Assembly (NCBI RefSeq): GCF_000287055.2
Contig: NZ_AJYQ02000089.1
Coordinates: 1 to 64,000, forward strand
DNA from: Vibrio genomosp. F10 str. ZF-129
Lineage (GTDB): Bacteria; Pseudomonadota; Gammaproteobacteria; Enterobacterales; Vibrionaceae
Reading direction: 5' to 3'
DNA length: 64,000 nt
The translations under genes were made by a program, and so were the position numbers. Positions 45,581-55,663 of the stretch are shown here, one piece after another. Below the pieces are notes generated by a model. That model saw only the letters and a list, made by a program, of their open reading frames with translations, was not told the DNA's origin and did no database searches. Within the stretch, counting starts at the first letter, position 1. Each line of letters starts with the position of its first letter.

Positions 45581-47035
45581 ATGTCGTCCTTACTCAATGC
45601 AAACAATAATCAAAAATACGGTGCGTTTTCAGTTCTAGTTGTAGATGATGAAATTGGAATGCAAACCATATTAAAAAAAGCGTTAAGTAAATGGTTTTCG
45701 ACAGTGCAGTGCGCTGCCAGCATTGAAGAAGCAGAGGGGATTCGGTCAGAACATCATTTTGACCTCATTGTATTAGATATTAATTTACCTGGTCGATCCG
45801 GTGTTGATTGGCATGAAGCGTTCAGCGATTCCGACAAACGTTGCGACGTGATCTTTATGACAGGGTATGCGGATCTTGAAACCGCTATTAAAGCACTAAA
45901 GCTTGGTGCTAGTGATTTCATCCTTAAACCTTTTAATCTAGAGCAGATGCTTCAAGCTGTTCAGCGATGCATGGAAAAGAAACTTGCCCAAAGGATGCAA
46001 TACGCACTGCAGCGTGATGTGCTGCGTCATTGCGCAACGAGCATTATTGGCCACTCCAGCAAAACTCAGCAATTAAAACAGATGATCGCGATGTTTGCGC
46101 CATCAAAAGGATCGGTGCTAATTGAAGGAGAATCAGGCACTGGAAAAGAGTTGGTGGCAAGAGGAGTTCATGAAGCCAGTGAACGCTCAGGGCCTTTTAT
46201 TCCTATCAATTGTGGCGCGATGACACCCGATCTACTTGCCAGTGAGCTGTTTGGGCACACTTCTGGCGCATTCACGGGCGCAAAGAAAAGCAAAGAAGGA
46301 CTATTTAGGGTAGCTAACGCGGGCACATTGTTTTTAGATGAAATCGGTGAGATGCCTTTGACTATGCAGGCGTCGTTGCTGCGCGTGCTTGAACAAAGGA
46401 CGATTCGACCCGTGGGTAGCGAAAGAGAAGTCAGCGTTGATGTTCGTATCGTTGCGGCAACCAACCGTGATCTTGAAATGGAAGTAAAAAACGGGTTATT
46501 TCGATCAGACCTCTATTATCGCCTTAATGTACTAAAAATTAGCGTTCCTCCTTTAAGAGAAAGGAAATCAGACCTAAAAGAGTTGGTGCCTCACTTTACA
46601 AAAATGCTTACCAGTGAATTAAGCATGCCCACACCAAATTGGGCCTATGAAGATATTTCAGCACTTAACGATTACAACTGGCCAGGCAATATACGAGAGC
46701 TAAAAAACCTGATTGAGCGGTGCATTTTACTTGGCAAGCCTCCCGCTCACTATTGGCGTGAGTTAAATGGTGAGACGGTTCATCCGATGAACGTGGAAGC
46801 TGAACAATCCGAATTAATCAGCACGGATGGAAGTTCACCAACAGGTCCTGGCAGTCAAAGCGGTTACCCAGATTCCTGGTCTTTAAAACAAGTAGAAAGA
46901 GCCCACATACTCAAAATTGTCGATCGATATGATGGCAATAAATCGGCGGCGGCACGTGAGTTAGGGGTGGCTAGGAAAACACTCGAGCGAAAATTCAAAG
47001 AATGGCTCACAGAGGAAACTGAACTTGAAAAATAA
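45581..47035 (+). CDS. Sigma-54-dependent response regulator (NtrC family)
   Basis: 484 residues. Receiver with D66 in 'LIVLDINLPGRSG' and lysine in ILKPF. AAA+ domain with GESGTGKE and the sigma-54-contacting loop GAFTGA. Fis-type helix-turn-helix at the end ('NKSAAARELGVARKTLERK'). The ATG giving MSSLLN is chosen; the upstream TTG reading adds seven residues. It is followed by its kinase with an 11-base overlap. Its position between tupA and sigma-54-driven fdh genes makes it the likely activator of both. The inducer is unknown; formate, tungstate or molybdate are guesses. Confidence 0.9.
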   Translation: MSSLLNANNNQKYGAFSVLVVDDEIGMQTILKKALSKWFSTVQCAASIEEAEGIRSEHHFDLIVLDINLPGRSGVDWHEAFSDSDKRCDVIFMTGYADLETAIKALKLGASDFILKPFNLEQMLQAVQRCMEKKLAQRMQYALQRDVLRHCATSIIGHSSKTQQLKQMIAMFAPSKGSVLIEGESGTGKELVARGVHEASERSGPFIPINCGAMTPDLLASELFGHTSGAFTGAKKSKEGLFRVANAGTLFLDEIGEMPLTMQASLLRVLEQRTIRPVGSEREVSVDVRIVAATNRDLEMEVKNGLFRSDLYYRLNVLKISVPPLRERKSDLKELVPHFTKMLTSELSMPTPNWAYEDISALNDYNWPGNIRELKNLIERCILLGKPPAHYWRELNGETVHPMNVEAEQSELISTDGSSPTGPGSQSGYPDSWSLKQVERAHILKIVDRYDGNKSAAARELGVARKTLERKFKEWLTEETELEK

Positions 47036-49193
47036 TGACGCTTCTTCAAGAGCAACGCATAGCACTCGGCGGGATATCTTGGGGAAGTGGCGTTATCGAT
47101 TTAATTCAATGGTGCGCTATCGACTGCTAATCCTCACTTCTGCGCCCATTGTTCTTACGCTCATCTCCTTGATTGGTATTACGATTTACTGGTCTATTAC
47201 TTACACATGGAATGCCGCATTAGTTGATGTGTCAGAACGGCTAGGGGTGGCAAACAATAGCATCGCATTGCTTCAACAAAAGCAAGCTAAGGCCATTGAG
47301 TCACTTTCTCAATCCTACGATTTTCGTATTGGTCTGAATAAAACGCACTCAAATGGTCACTTTACATCTGAACAATTTACGTCATGGGTCGAATCACAAA
47401 GATATCGCTATGATCTCGATTTTCTCGCGTTTTATCCGATCGATTCTGCTGCTGATTCCCCAAATAATAAGAACCTGTTTCCCAAATCATCAACTCAACA
47501 GGAGCTCGATAAAAAGATCTTTCCAATTCAATCGCAGTCAGGTGTTCTTCCTACTGCTCACACCTTTTTCGACCGCTTCTCTCAACAGCAGCTTGAAGCA
47601 TTCGGGAGTGATCTGAGCCTGTACGCGCAAATCCCCTTAGTCGAATTAAGTGAAATAGGTGAATCGAGTCAAATAAAAACCGATGGGTTGGTAAGTCGTT
47701 CAATTCTTCCGATTCTAGACTCCAATAATCAACTCGTTGGGTATCTTGATGGGGGACTGTTACTGAACAATAGCACCATTCTTGTTGACCAGATTAAAGA
47801 GCTTATCTATCCAAACGACACACTAGACAGTCGACGCCCCAAAGGAACGGTAACGGTATTTCTTGATGATGTGAGGGTTAGTACCAACGTGCCTTTAGAC
47901 AGCGATACTGAAGTAGGTAGAGCGATTGGTACAAGGGTATCCGAGGAGGTTAAGCAAGCGGTTCTTATTGATGGTCAACAATGGGTGGATCGCGCGTATG
48001 TCTACGATGCTTGGTATATCACGGCGTATCGACCTATCAAGGATAGCCAAGATAGCGTTATTGGTATGCTGTATACCGGCTATTTGATCTGGCCGTTTTT
48101 TAAAGAGTACATGACCAACATTATTGAAGTCAGCCTGATGACACTGGCGTTACTATTGGGCTCGGGGTATGTAGTGTACCGAGGATCGCGAGATCTGTTT
48201 CAACCGATTGAACGCATTCATAGAGTGGTCAAGCTCATTCAACTGGGAAAAGACAAAAGGATAGGAGAGCTAGGCCTTGATGAGCAGCATGAGTTAGCTC
48301 AACTTGCTCGGCAGTTCGATAATATGCTCGATTCTCTTCAGCAGCGAAAGATAGAAATAGAACAGGCCGCATTGCAACTGGAAGTTAAAGTCAAAACCCG
48401 AACCGCAAGCTTGGAAGAGAAAACCGCTCAATTGGAGCACCACATCACGTTGCTCAATCAAACAAGAGACAAACTCATCATTAACGAAAAGCTGGCCGCA
48501 TTAGGCGAGCTAACCGCGGGCATTGCTCATGAAATAAACAACCCAACCGCCGTAATTCTTGGCAATGCGGAGTTGATCAAAATAGAACTTGGTGATGATG
48601 CAAAAAAAATCGAAGAAGAAATTGATTCTATTTTGGAGCAAATTGATCGAATACGAAACATTACCCGCAGCCTTCTACAGTACAGCAGACAGGGCGGCAT
48701 ACAAGATGAAATCAATTGGGAACGCGTCAATCCGATCATAGAAGAAAGTATGACCCTTGTTAAAACTGGCGCGAACAAACGAGGCATTACCTTTATCGCT
48801 GATTTGCATGCCCGAACCTCCGTCGAAGTTAATCGCCACCAGTTCCTTCAGGTGTTAGTTAATCTTCAGATGAATGGAATTTATTCAATGAACGGGCAGG
48901 GGACGCTTACTATTTCGAGTCACGATTGGTATGAAAATGAGGTTCTCAAAGGCGCTGTCATTCAAGTTGCTGATGAAGGGTGTGGTATTAGCCCTGAACA
49001 TTTGAAACGCATCTTTGACCCTTTTTATACGACCAAGCGTGATGGCACGGGACTGGGGCTATCAGTATCGCAAAGTATCGTCAGCCAATCCGGTGGGCAA
49101 ATAAAAGTAGAGTCGGCATTGGGGAAAGGCAGCGTATTTAGTGTTTATTTACCCAAGAAAGATGACAATACGCATTCAGTATTACTCACTTAG
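47025..49193 (+). CDS. Sensor histidine kinase, partner of the NtrC-type regulator
   Basis: 722 residues. TM1 is near 33-56; a large periplasmic Cache-like sensor (about 60-360) contains 'DGLVSRSILPILDSNNQLVGYLDGG'. TM2 is near 365-385, then HAMP and a coiled coil. HisKA has 'ELTAGIAHEINNPTAV'; HATPase has 'VADEGCGIS' and 'GTGLGLSVSQSIV'. No receiver. The start is a TTG overlapping the regulator stop by 11 bases. It should sense a small molecule in the periplasm. Confidence 0.88.
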   Translation: MKNNDASSRATHSTRRDILGKWRYRFNSMVRYRLLILTSAPIVLTLISLIGITIYWSITYTWNAALVDVSERLGVANNSIALLQQKQAKAIESLSQSYDFRIGLNKTHSNGHFTSEQFTSWVESQRYRYDLDFLAFYPIDSAADSPNNKNLFPKSSTQQELDKKIFPIQSQSGVLPTAHTFFDRFSQQQLEAFGSDLSLYAQIPLVELSEIGESSQIKTDGLVSRSILPILDSNNQLVGYLDGGLLLNNSTILVDQIKELIYPNDTLDSRRPKGTVTVFLDDVRVSTNVPLDSDTEVGRAIGTRVSEEVKQAVLIDGQQWVDRAYVYDAWYITAYRPIKDSQDSVIGMLYTGYLIWPFFKEYMTNIIEVSLMTLALLLGSGYVVYRGSRDLFQPIERIHRVVKLIQLGKDKRIGELGLDEQHELAQLARQFDNMLDSLQQRKIEIEQAALQLEVKVKTRTASLEEKTAQLEHHITLLNQTRDKLIINEKLAALGELTAGIAHEINNPTAVILGNAELIKIELGDDAKKIEEEIDSILEQIDRIRNITRSLLQYSRQGGIQDEINWERVNPIIEESMTLVKTGANKRGITFIADLHARTSVEVNRHQFLQVLVNLQMNGIYSMNGQGTLTISSHDWYENEVLKGAVIQVADEGCGISPEHLKRIFDPFYTTKRDGTGLGLSVSQSIVSQSGGQIKVESALGKGSVFSVYLPKKDDNTHSVLLT

Positions 49194-49346
49194 TGTATCG
49201 GTCAGTAAATAAAGGACAAAGTTGAAATTTATCCAGGTTTGCGGTGTAATTTATGTGATCTAAAGCAAACAAGACTTGAAGTTCTTGCTACGAACAAGTA
49301 ACGTTGCGCCGTTTGTATGTCATCCATTAAATTGAAGGTAACCGCA

Positions 49347-50942
49347 TTGATCTCCACAGCGAACATCACCCAGCAGTTTGGCGCTAAGCCACTTTTTGAA
49401 AATATTTCTGTCAAATTTGGCGAAGGCAATCGCTATGGTTTAATCGGTGCGAATGGTTGTGGTAAATCAACGTTCATGAAAATCCTCAGCGGTGAATTAG
49501 AGCCTACTGGTGGAAACGTCAGTTACGATCCGAATGAACGTGTCGCTAAACTAAACCAAGACCAGTTTGCTTATGAAGAGTTCACTGTGATTGATACCGT
49601 CATTATGGGTTACAAAGAGCTTTGGGAAGTTAAGCTAGAACGTGACCGTATTTACTCACTGCCGGAAATGAGTGAAGAAGACGGCATGAAAGTTGCGGAT
49701 CTAGAAGTCCAGTTTGCTGAAATGGACGGTTACATGGCCGAAGCCAAAGCAGGCGAACTTCTCCTAGCCGTTGGTATTGAAGAGTCGTTGCATTTCGGAC
49801 TGATGAGTGCGGTGGCTCCTGGTTGGAAACTTCGTGTCCTACTCGCACAAGTTCTGTTTGCAGACCCGCATATCATGTTGCTTGATGAACCCACCAACAA
49901 CTTGGATATGGATACCATTGCTTGGCTTGAAGAAACATTGAATCAGCGTAATTGTACGATGATCATTATTTCCCATGACCGTCACTTCCTAAACTCTGTA
50001 TGTACCCATATGGCCGATCTGGATTATGGTGAATTACGCCTATTCCCTGGCACCTACGACGAATACATGACGGCAGCAACACAAGCGCGTGAACGTCTAT
50101 TGACCGATAACGCGAAGAAAAAAGCCCAAATTGCTGAGCTACAAACGTTCGTATCGCGTTTCTCTGCGAATGCATCTAAAGCGAAGCAAGCAACATCACG
50201 AGCTAAGCAAATCGATAAGATTCAATTAGAAGAAGTCAAAGCTTCTAGCCGTCAAAGTCCATTCATTCGCTTCGAGCAATCAAAAGAATTGTTCCGTAAT
50301 GCGCTAGTAGTGGAAAATCTATCACAAGGCTTTGAAGAAGACTTATACAGTAAGTTCGATGCGATCTTTGAAGTTGGTGAACGTGTTGCCATTATTGGTG
50401 AGAATGGTGTTGGTAAAACCACACTGCTTAACACGCTAGCAGGTGCCTTAGAAGCGCGTACCGGTGAGTACAAATGGTCTGAAAACTCTAACATTGGTTA
50501 CTATGCCCAAGATCATGCTCATGATTTCGAAAATGATATGAATCTGTTTGATTGGATGAGCCAATGGCGTCAAGAAGGCGAAGACGAGCAAGTTGTCCGT
50601 GGTTTCCTTGGTCGTATGCTATTTGGTCAGGATGATATTAAGAAGTCGGTCAAAGTAATTTCTGGTGGTGAGCAAGGTCGTATGCTTCTTGGTAAGATCA
50701 TGATGCACAAACCTAACATTCTGTTGATGGATGAGCCAACCAACCACATGGATATGGAATCTATCGAGGCGTTAAACCTAGCGCTTGAGAACTACAAAGG
50801 AACCCTGTTCTTTGTTTCTCACGACCGAGTATTCGTTGACTCTCTTGCAACCCGTATTCTTGAAATCAAAGATAATATGATTCATGATTTCCGCGGTACC
50901 TATGCAGAGCTTCTTAAGGCCCGAGCTGCTGAAAGCAAATAA
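49347..50942 (+). CDS. ABC-F ATPase (YbiT-like)
   Basis: 531 residues, two ABC domains in tandem without membrane parts. Walker A sites are GANGCGKST and GENGVGKTT. The linker between domains is '[17 protein letters not shown]', the P-site tRNA interaction motif region. Signatures are degenerate in the first half and SGGEQGRM in the second. ABC-F proteins act on ribosomes. The start is taken as TTG at 49347, with GAAGG eight bases before it. The protein then starts [12 protein letters not shown] in line with E. coli YbiT (530 residues); the ATG upstream lacks a ribosome site. Confidence 0.88.
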   Translation: MISTANITQQFGAKPLFENISVKFGEGNRYGLIGANGCGKSTFMKILSGELEPTGGNVSYDPNERVAKLNQDQFAYEEFTVIDTVIMGYKELWEVKLERDRIYSLPEMSEEDGMKVADLEVQFAEMDGYMAEAKAGELLLAVGIEESLHFGLMSAVAPGWKLRVLLAQVLFADPHIMLLDEPTNNLDMDTIAWLEETLNQRNCTMIIISHDRHFLNSVCTHMADLDYGELRLFPGTYDEYMTAATQARERLLTDNAKKKAQIAELQTFVSRFSANASKAKQATSRAKQIDKIQLEEVKASSRQSPFIRFEQSKELFRNALVVENLSQGFEEDLYSKFDAIFEVGERVAIIGENGVGKTTLLNTLAGALEARTGEYKWSENSNIGYYAQDHAHDFENDMNLFDWMSQWRQEGEDEQVVRGFLGRMLFGQDDIKKSVKVISGGEQGRMLLGKIMMHKPNILLMDEPTNHMDMESIEALNLALENYKGTLFFVSHDRVFVDSLATRILEIKDNMIHDFRGTYAELLKARAAESK

Positions 50943-50963
50943 TCGTTACGTTCCCCATTAACG

Positions 50964-50990
50964 AAAGCCCATCATCAAAGATGGGCTTTT
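50964..50990 (+). terminator. Terminator after the YbiT-like gene
   Basis: Stem AAAGCCCATC-ATCAAA-GATGGGCTTT followed by TCTATTT. Confidence 0.85.
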
Positions 50991-51074
50991 CTATTTCATA
51001 ATGGCATTTCATATTGTTCGGTATACACATTAATCGATAGTATTCCAATGTTCCTTAAGCATTTAAGTTCGCCT

Positions 51075-52967
51075 TCAGTATTTAAATTCGCCAACAATAC
51101 GCTCCAGTTTTTCCCCCACCTGATTAACCTGAACACTGCACTCTGCTGATTCTGAAATCGTGGTGTACGTGCTACCTGCCAAGTCAGCAATTTGCGTAAT
51201 ATTACGGTCTATATCTGACGACACCATCGACTGCTCCTCGGATGCTGTCGCTATTTGAGTGTTCATATCAAACATCTCGCTGATCTGCTCGGTAATCAAG
51301 CCAATTGCGGAGACCGCTTGTGCCGTTTTATCATTGGTTATGTGTGCCTGTTCCAAGCTATTTTGCATTAAATCAATCGTTCCTTTTACACCTGCTGTTA
51401 ACCCATTTATTGTTGACTCAATTTGCTGGGTAGAGTTGTTGGTCATTAATGACAATTGGCGCACTTCGTCAGCAACCACTGCAAAGCCACGACCATTCTC
51501 GCCCGCACGCGCGGCTTCAATGGCGGCATTTAACGCGAGTAAGTTAGTTTGTTCCGCTATACCTTGAATGGTTGATATGACGGAGTGAATCTCGCTGCTG
51601 TGTTTTTCAAGTTCCGCGACCATTTGTTGAGAGTTCTCGATGTTACTGGTCAGTATATGAAGGCTATTACTCGCATCGTTAGTCAGATCCAAGCTTTTAT
51701 CCGCCTCTTGTTTAACCAGATGTGCATTTTCAGCGGCACTTTCAATATTGGCTGTAATTTCGTTACTCGTCATCACAAGTTCATTGACCGCCGTGGCCAC
51801 TAACTCAGATTCAATTTTCTGCTGTTGAGCGTTATTCATGCTCTCGGTGGCAATATGTTTTGAGGCCAATGAGCACTCATTAAGCACATGCATAACACCT
51901 GCGATATCTTTGATATTGTTATGCAGTTTAGAGACAAAATGATCAAACGAGTTCGATAACTGAGCGAGCTCATCGTTGCCCGTTGAGTTCATTCTCACAG
52001 TCAAGTCACCATTGCCTTCCGAAATATCTTTCATTAAATGGGTAATCTGACCAATTCGCTTCGTGATGCTGGTGGTAATGATGACAAGTAACGCAGAAAT
52101 AATAAACGCTAATGCAGCACCAAAGACGTTAAGCTCCGTCTTTACCTGCGTTCTCGTTCTATCCACCACCACATTAATCGATTCTTGAAGTTGATGAATA
52201 GCTTCTTCTGCTCCGTGTACATTGGTTCTTAAGGCACCTCTCATACCTAATTGTGGTGATAATCCATAAACATCGTTCTCAGCCACAAACCGTAGAAATG
52301 ACTGCTGGTAGCGAACCATTTCAGTTAAAACCTGAGTATAGGCTGATGAACGGGACGTGAAATTGTTGATAGCTGCTTCGAAATCGAGCACAGCCTCTTG
52401 AGAAGGGGCGATAAGGTAATGGAAGTCGGCTTTCACTAGGGCCAAATAGCTCGCCTCTAGCTCAGCACTTTGTGTTTGTTTGACTGCATAGTGAAGACCT
52501 AGACGATTATCATTGAGTTTCGCACCCAAACCGGACTGTTGATCCATCCCCAGCAGCGATACTTGCTTGCTTAGTTGATGAAATTGCCCCTGATACTGTC
52601 TTAATGTACTAGTGATCGTGGTGAGCTGACCTAAGGCCGAAGAGTCGTATTTTGAAAGGGTGTCTTGCAAAAATAAAACACGTTGCTCTAACTGCTCGAA
52701 AGTTTCATCAAAGCGGGTGACGTATTTAGGATCTTTACGAGAAAGAAAGTCTTTCTCGTGCCGCCTTAACGTTAACAAATCTATCGCACTAAGTTGATTC
52801 TGTTTTGCTGCTTTTTCAATGTCTTCAAGAGTAGAGAAGCTCGCCTGCTGGTACAGGGCATAGCTCACGATGCCAATGACTAAAGTACAAACCACTGTTA
52901 GCAACTTTGCTTTTATCGATACATTTTGTAGAAATGACGTTGTTCTCGGTGACCCAGCCATAGGCAC
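51075..52967 (-). CDS. Methyl-accepting chemotaxis protein with HBM-type sensor
   Basis: 630 residues. TM1 near 20-40; periplasmic helical sensor with '[16 protein letters not shown]' at about 67-82, typical of the helical bimodular (HBM) domain. TM2 near 275-297, then HAMP ('[19 protein letters not shown]'). The signalling tip is '[34 protein letters not shown]'. HBM receptors known elsewhere sense organic acids. It lies upstream of fdhD on the same strand but 160 bases apart, so linkage to formate metabolism is only possible. Confidence 0.87.
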   Translation of the reverse strand: MPMAGSPRTTSFLQNVSIKAKLLTVVCTLVIGIVSYALYQQASFSTLEDIEKAAKQNQLSAIDLLTLRRHEKDFLSRKDPKYVTRFDETFEQLEQRVLFLQDTLSKYDSSALGQLTTITSTLRQYQGQFHQLSKQVSLLGMDQQSGLGAKLNDNRLGLHYAVKQTQSAELEASYLALVKADFHYLIAPSQEAVLDFEAAINNFTSRSSAYTQVLTEMVRYQQSFLRFVAENDVYGLSPQLGMRGALRTNVHGAEEAIHQLQESINVVVDRTRTQVKTELNVFGAALAFIISALLVIITTSITKRIGQITHLMKDISEGNGDLTVRMNSTGNDELAQLSNSFDHFVSKLHNNIKDIAGVMHVLNECSLASKHIATESMNNAQQQKIESELVATAVNELVMTSNEITANIESAAENAHLVKQEADKSLDLTNDASNSLHILTSNIENSQQMVAELEKHSSEIHSVISTIQGIAEQTNLLALNAAIEAARAGENGRGFAVVADEVRQLSLMTNNSTQQIESTINGLTAGVKGTIDLMQNSLEQAHITNDKTAQAVSAIGLITEQISEMFDMNTQIATASEEQSMVSSDIDRNITQIADLAGSTYTTISESAECSVQVNQVGEKLERIVGEFKY

Positions 52968-53128
52968 CTCCCATAGTAATGGTGATAGATTGACGTTGAA
53001 TACCCACTTTTAGCTTATTATGTGAACTTTTTATTACAGTGGATATACAACGAATAGCAGCTGGGTATGGTTTTGCAAGTTGAAAGCTGAATTAAACGAC
53101 CTGCAAAAAATGACAAAAAATAGAGAAA

Positions 53129-53947
53129 TTAGCCTTTAACATCGAAGATGATTTTTTCTGCGCCCGTAAATACTTGAAAACGCAGGCCCTTAGCGCGAGC
53201 GATAGTCGTAATGCCAAATTTGTTCGCGAGATCCAGTCCCATTTGGGTCACTCCTGAACGTGACAATAAAATGGGGATTCCCATCTGCGCGACTTTAATC
53301 ACCATCTCTGAAGTTAGGCGGCCCGTTGTGTAGAAAATCTTATCGGCACCCGTGTCTTTGTTTAACCAAAGCTCTCCGGCTAAGGTATCAACCGCATTAT
53401 GGCGGCCAACATCTTCTACAAAGGAAATCACTTCGCTGGCGTTACAAATTGCACAACCATGTACGGCACCCGCTTTTTTATAGGTATCGTTATAATGAGT
53501 TAAGGCTTCGAGGGCAGAGTAGATATCTGATTGTTTTAGTTTGACTTGAGGAACTTGGTAACCCTCAAGCTGCTTCATCACGTTTCCATACATTGTGCCT
53601 TGTCCACAACCCGAGGTGACGGTTTTTTTCTTCAACGCCTTTTCTAACTGAGAAGTGTCTTCTTTCGTCACCACCGCTGCACTGTGCGTTTCCCAGTCAA
53701 TAATGATCGATTCTATCGCATCAGGATCCTTGATGAAGCTCTGATTTTTTAAATAACCGAGAACAAGTGATTCCGGGCGTGAGCCTAGGGTCATCAAGGT
53801 AACAATCTCTTTCCAATTTAGAAGAACCGTAAGAGGGCGTTCACAAGCGATTTGTTTCAGTAATTTCTCACCATATTCATCGAACACTTCGACTTCAATG
53901 GTTTGTACTGGGTTCTCTTGGGTTTTGATAATACTAGGTTGAGTCAC
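53129..53947 (-). CDS. fdhD: FdhD, formate dehydrogenase sulfur-carrier protein
   Basis: 272 residues. FdhD passes sulfur from a cysteine desulfurase to the bis-MGD cofactor of formate dehydrogenase. The family core 'GAVHGCAICNASEVISFVEDVGRHNAVDTLAGELWL' and 'FYTTGRLTSEMVIKVAQMGIPIL' are clear. The reactive loop reads 'TSGCGQGTMYG' with a single cysteine, C114, where E. coli has CxxC. It starts with GTG after AGGAA. Divergent from the DUF3305 gene. Confidence 0.92.
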   Translation of the reverse strand: MTQPSIIKTQENPVQTIEVEVFDEYGEKLLKQIACERPLTVLLNWKEIVTLMTLGSRPESLVLGYLKNQSFIKDPDAIESIIIDWETHSAAVVTKEDTSQLEKALKKKTVTSGCGQGTMYGNVMKQLEGYQVPQVKLKQSDIYSALEALTHYNDTYKKAGAVHGCAICNASEVISFVEDVGRHNAVDTLAGELWLNKDTGADKIFYTTGRLTSEMVIKVAQMGIPILLSRSGVTQMGLDLANKFGITTIARAKGLRFQVFTGAEKIIFDVKG

Positions 53948-54186
53948 TCTAAATTCCTGTCTTATGGTTAGGGCCTGTTGACCTTAGTAAAGAGGCGCAT
54001 GGTGAAAAATGACAGCCTTTGTATGCTGCTCTCGCGTTCACATTGAGATTTCTTAATCATGTGACACCTTTCATGCTGCAATGCGCTATTGTTTTTAAGC
54101 TATTTCCTCTAAAGGGAAGTCAATACTGATGTTTGTCGAAGCAAAGTAACCTCAAAAATCGGTACTTGAGATAAATAAGTTAAAGG

Positions 54187-54202
54187 TGGCGTAAATATTG
54201 CT
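54187..54202 (+). promoter_or_regulatory. Sigma-54 promoter of the DUF3305-DUF3306 unit
   Basis: TGGCGTAAATATTGCT keeps GG-N10-GC and a perfect TTGCT -12 box, with two mismatches in the -24 box. Predicted start near 54213, 43 bases before the ATG. A weak ATGTGACAC at 54059 resembles the activator half-site (7 of 9). Confidence 0.72.
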
Positions 54203-54255
54203 TTTATCGTGCCATAAATACCACAATAAACATGTAAATGTGAAATAGGTGAACC

Positions 54256-54747
54256 ATGTCTAACAACGACTATCCCAACACAGAGTTGGTTAAAGATGAA
54301 AATCTATGGCCAATACGCTGCCATTTAGTATCGCATGAGATCACCACTGGAGTTTGGACAACGACTCAATGGCAATTAAAAGGTTTTGATTTGAACGCTC
54401 GCACACCAGACAAGTGCGAATCAGAAACCAGTAGCAACAACCCACTGGTCATTTTAGAGCTATTTAAAGATGAGAGAACAGACTATCGCTTTAACTTGAG
54501 TTCAAATCAGCCTAAATTATTCTTAGTGTTAGATAATTTTGATGATGCAGAAGTTCAGTCCGTCGTGACACTTACGGCGTCACAAAGTGTCGCCAGTCAA
54601 TACATGGACGGCGACTATCTCGTACTTTCTACTGATATGCCATTGGCTGTACAAGCTTGGATGGAAGCCTACATAGGTCGGCATGGGGAATTGTTAGAGC
54701 AGAAGAGGAAAAAGCGTAAAGGGGCGGGTAGAGCCAGTGGCAAATAA
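54256..54747 (+). CDS. DUF3305 family protein
   Basis: 163 residues, no signal peptide or membrane helix; Trp-rich beta-type N-terminus ('LWPIRCHLVSHEITTGVWTTTQWQLKGFD') and a lysine/arginine-rich tail. DUF3305 genes sit next to formate dehydrogenase operons in many proteobacteria; the function is unknown. It overlaps the DUF3306 gene by 11 bases. Driven by its own sigma-54 promoter. Confidence 0.8.
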   Translation: MSNNDYPNTELVKDENLWPIRCHLVSHEITTGVWTTTQWQLKGFDLNARTPDKCESETSSNNPLVILELFKDERTDYRFNLSSNQPKLFLVLDNFDDAEVQSVVTLTASQSVASQYMDGDYLVLSTDMPLAVQAWMEAYIGRHGELLEQKRKKRKGAGRASGK

Positions 54748-55459
54748 CTTTTTATCACGTTGGTCAAGCAAGAAACACCTTGAAGCATCGACCTTACAAA
54801 AATCGGCTACAACATTACCTGAGGCAAGTGACATAGCAACAGAAGCCGTTGTTCTAGCAGAAAATGACCCCTTAGCCAAAGTGACAATAGACAGAGAAAC
54901 AACAAACAAAGCCACGATAGACCATGTCTCCCCAACGAATCAATCGTTGCAGGGAATGGGTCAGAGCTCACAGGAAGAACGAAGCGCGGTTTCTGTTGCG
55001 GATGAATTAGAGGATAGCCAACGGGATGAAAGAGACTCTATTGAGGAAGGATCCCTTTCTATCGCTTCACTCTTAAAGAGTGACAGCGACCCTTTGCTAA
55101 AAAAAGCGGCACTGAGGGCGCTGTTCAGTGGTGAAGAGTTTAATCATGTCGATGCACTCAATGATTATGACCATGACTACAGTGCCATTCCGAGTTTATC
55201 CCAAGACGTCGCTCAATCACTGCGGGAATGGATTAAGCCTACATCGAAGGAAAGTGCTGATGAGACAGTCCAAAAAGAGTCGGATTCTAATTCACCACAA
55301 CCAGACCCCGACTTAGAACCTGTCTCGGAGGATGATAATTCTGAGTGTGGTGCATCGAACGACGTAAAACAACAAACATTAGGCACATCAGAAACAGATC
55401 TTGTGCTGGGTAGTGAATCAAATACTGATTTACTCAGCGATTCGTTAGAAGAAAAATAG
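54737..55459 (+). CDS. DUF3306 family protein
   Basis: 240 residues, strongly acidic. A short conserved start, 'NNFLSRWSSKK', and a conserved core at about 118-172 ('LLKKAALRALFSGEEFNHVDALNDYDHDY') are flanked by low-complexity Ser/Asp/Glu stretches that look disordered. GTG start overlapping DUF3305. The pair is a known but uncharacterised companion of formate dehydrogenase genes; a maturation role is an inference from position. Confidence 0.8.
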   Translation: MANNFLSRWSSKKHLEASTLQKSATTLPEASDIATEAVVLAENDPLAKVTIDRETTNKATIDHVSPTNQSLQGMGQSSQEERSAVSVADELEDSQRDERDSIEEGSLSIASLLKSDSDPLLKKAALRALFSGEEFNHVDALNDYDHDYSAIPSLSQDVAQSLREWIKPTSKESADETVQKESDSNSPQPDPDLEPVSEDDNSECGASNDVKQQTLGTSETDLVLGSESNTDLLSDSLEEK

Positions 55460-55503
55460 TAACCTTACAATTAATAGGTACATTTTGACCTAATCGAGAA
55501 ATT

Positions 55504-55530
55504 CGAGGTGCGACATTATGTCGCACCTCG
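55504..55530. promoter_or_regulatory. Palindromic operator upstream of the fdh operon
   Basis: Perfect 12-bp arms CGAGGTGCGACA and TGTCGCACCTCG around TTA. The centre is 90 bp upstream of the -24 GG of the fdh promoter, a normal enhancer position. It could instead be a terminator of the DUF3306 gene, but the T run expected after the stem is missing. Confidence 0.65.
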
Positions 55531-55605
55531 CTACTGTTCTTATCTCCTCGTTTTAAATACAATCCAACTTACTCTTAACATATTGTTTTTAAATAATAAA
55601 ATTTT

Positions 55606-55621
55606 TGGAATACTAATTGCA
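55606..55621 (+). promoter_or_regulatory. Sigma-54 promoter of the fdh operon
   Basis: TGGAATACTAATTGCA: GG-N10-GC is intact and the -12 box TTGCA is perfect. Predicted start near 55632, 32 bases before the first ATG. Confidence 0.8.
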
Positions 55622-55663
55622 TTGCACTGTATGTGAATCCCTGTTCTCACATGGACCCGAGCA

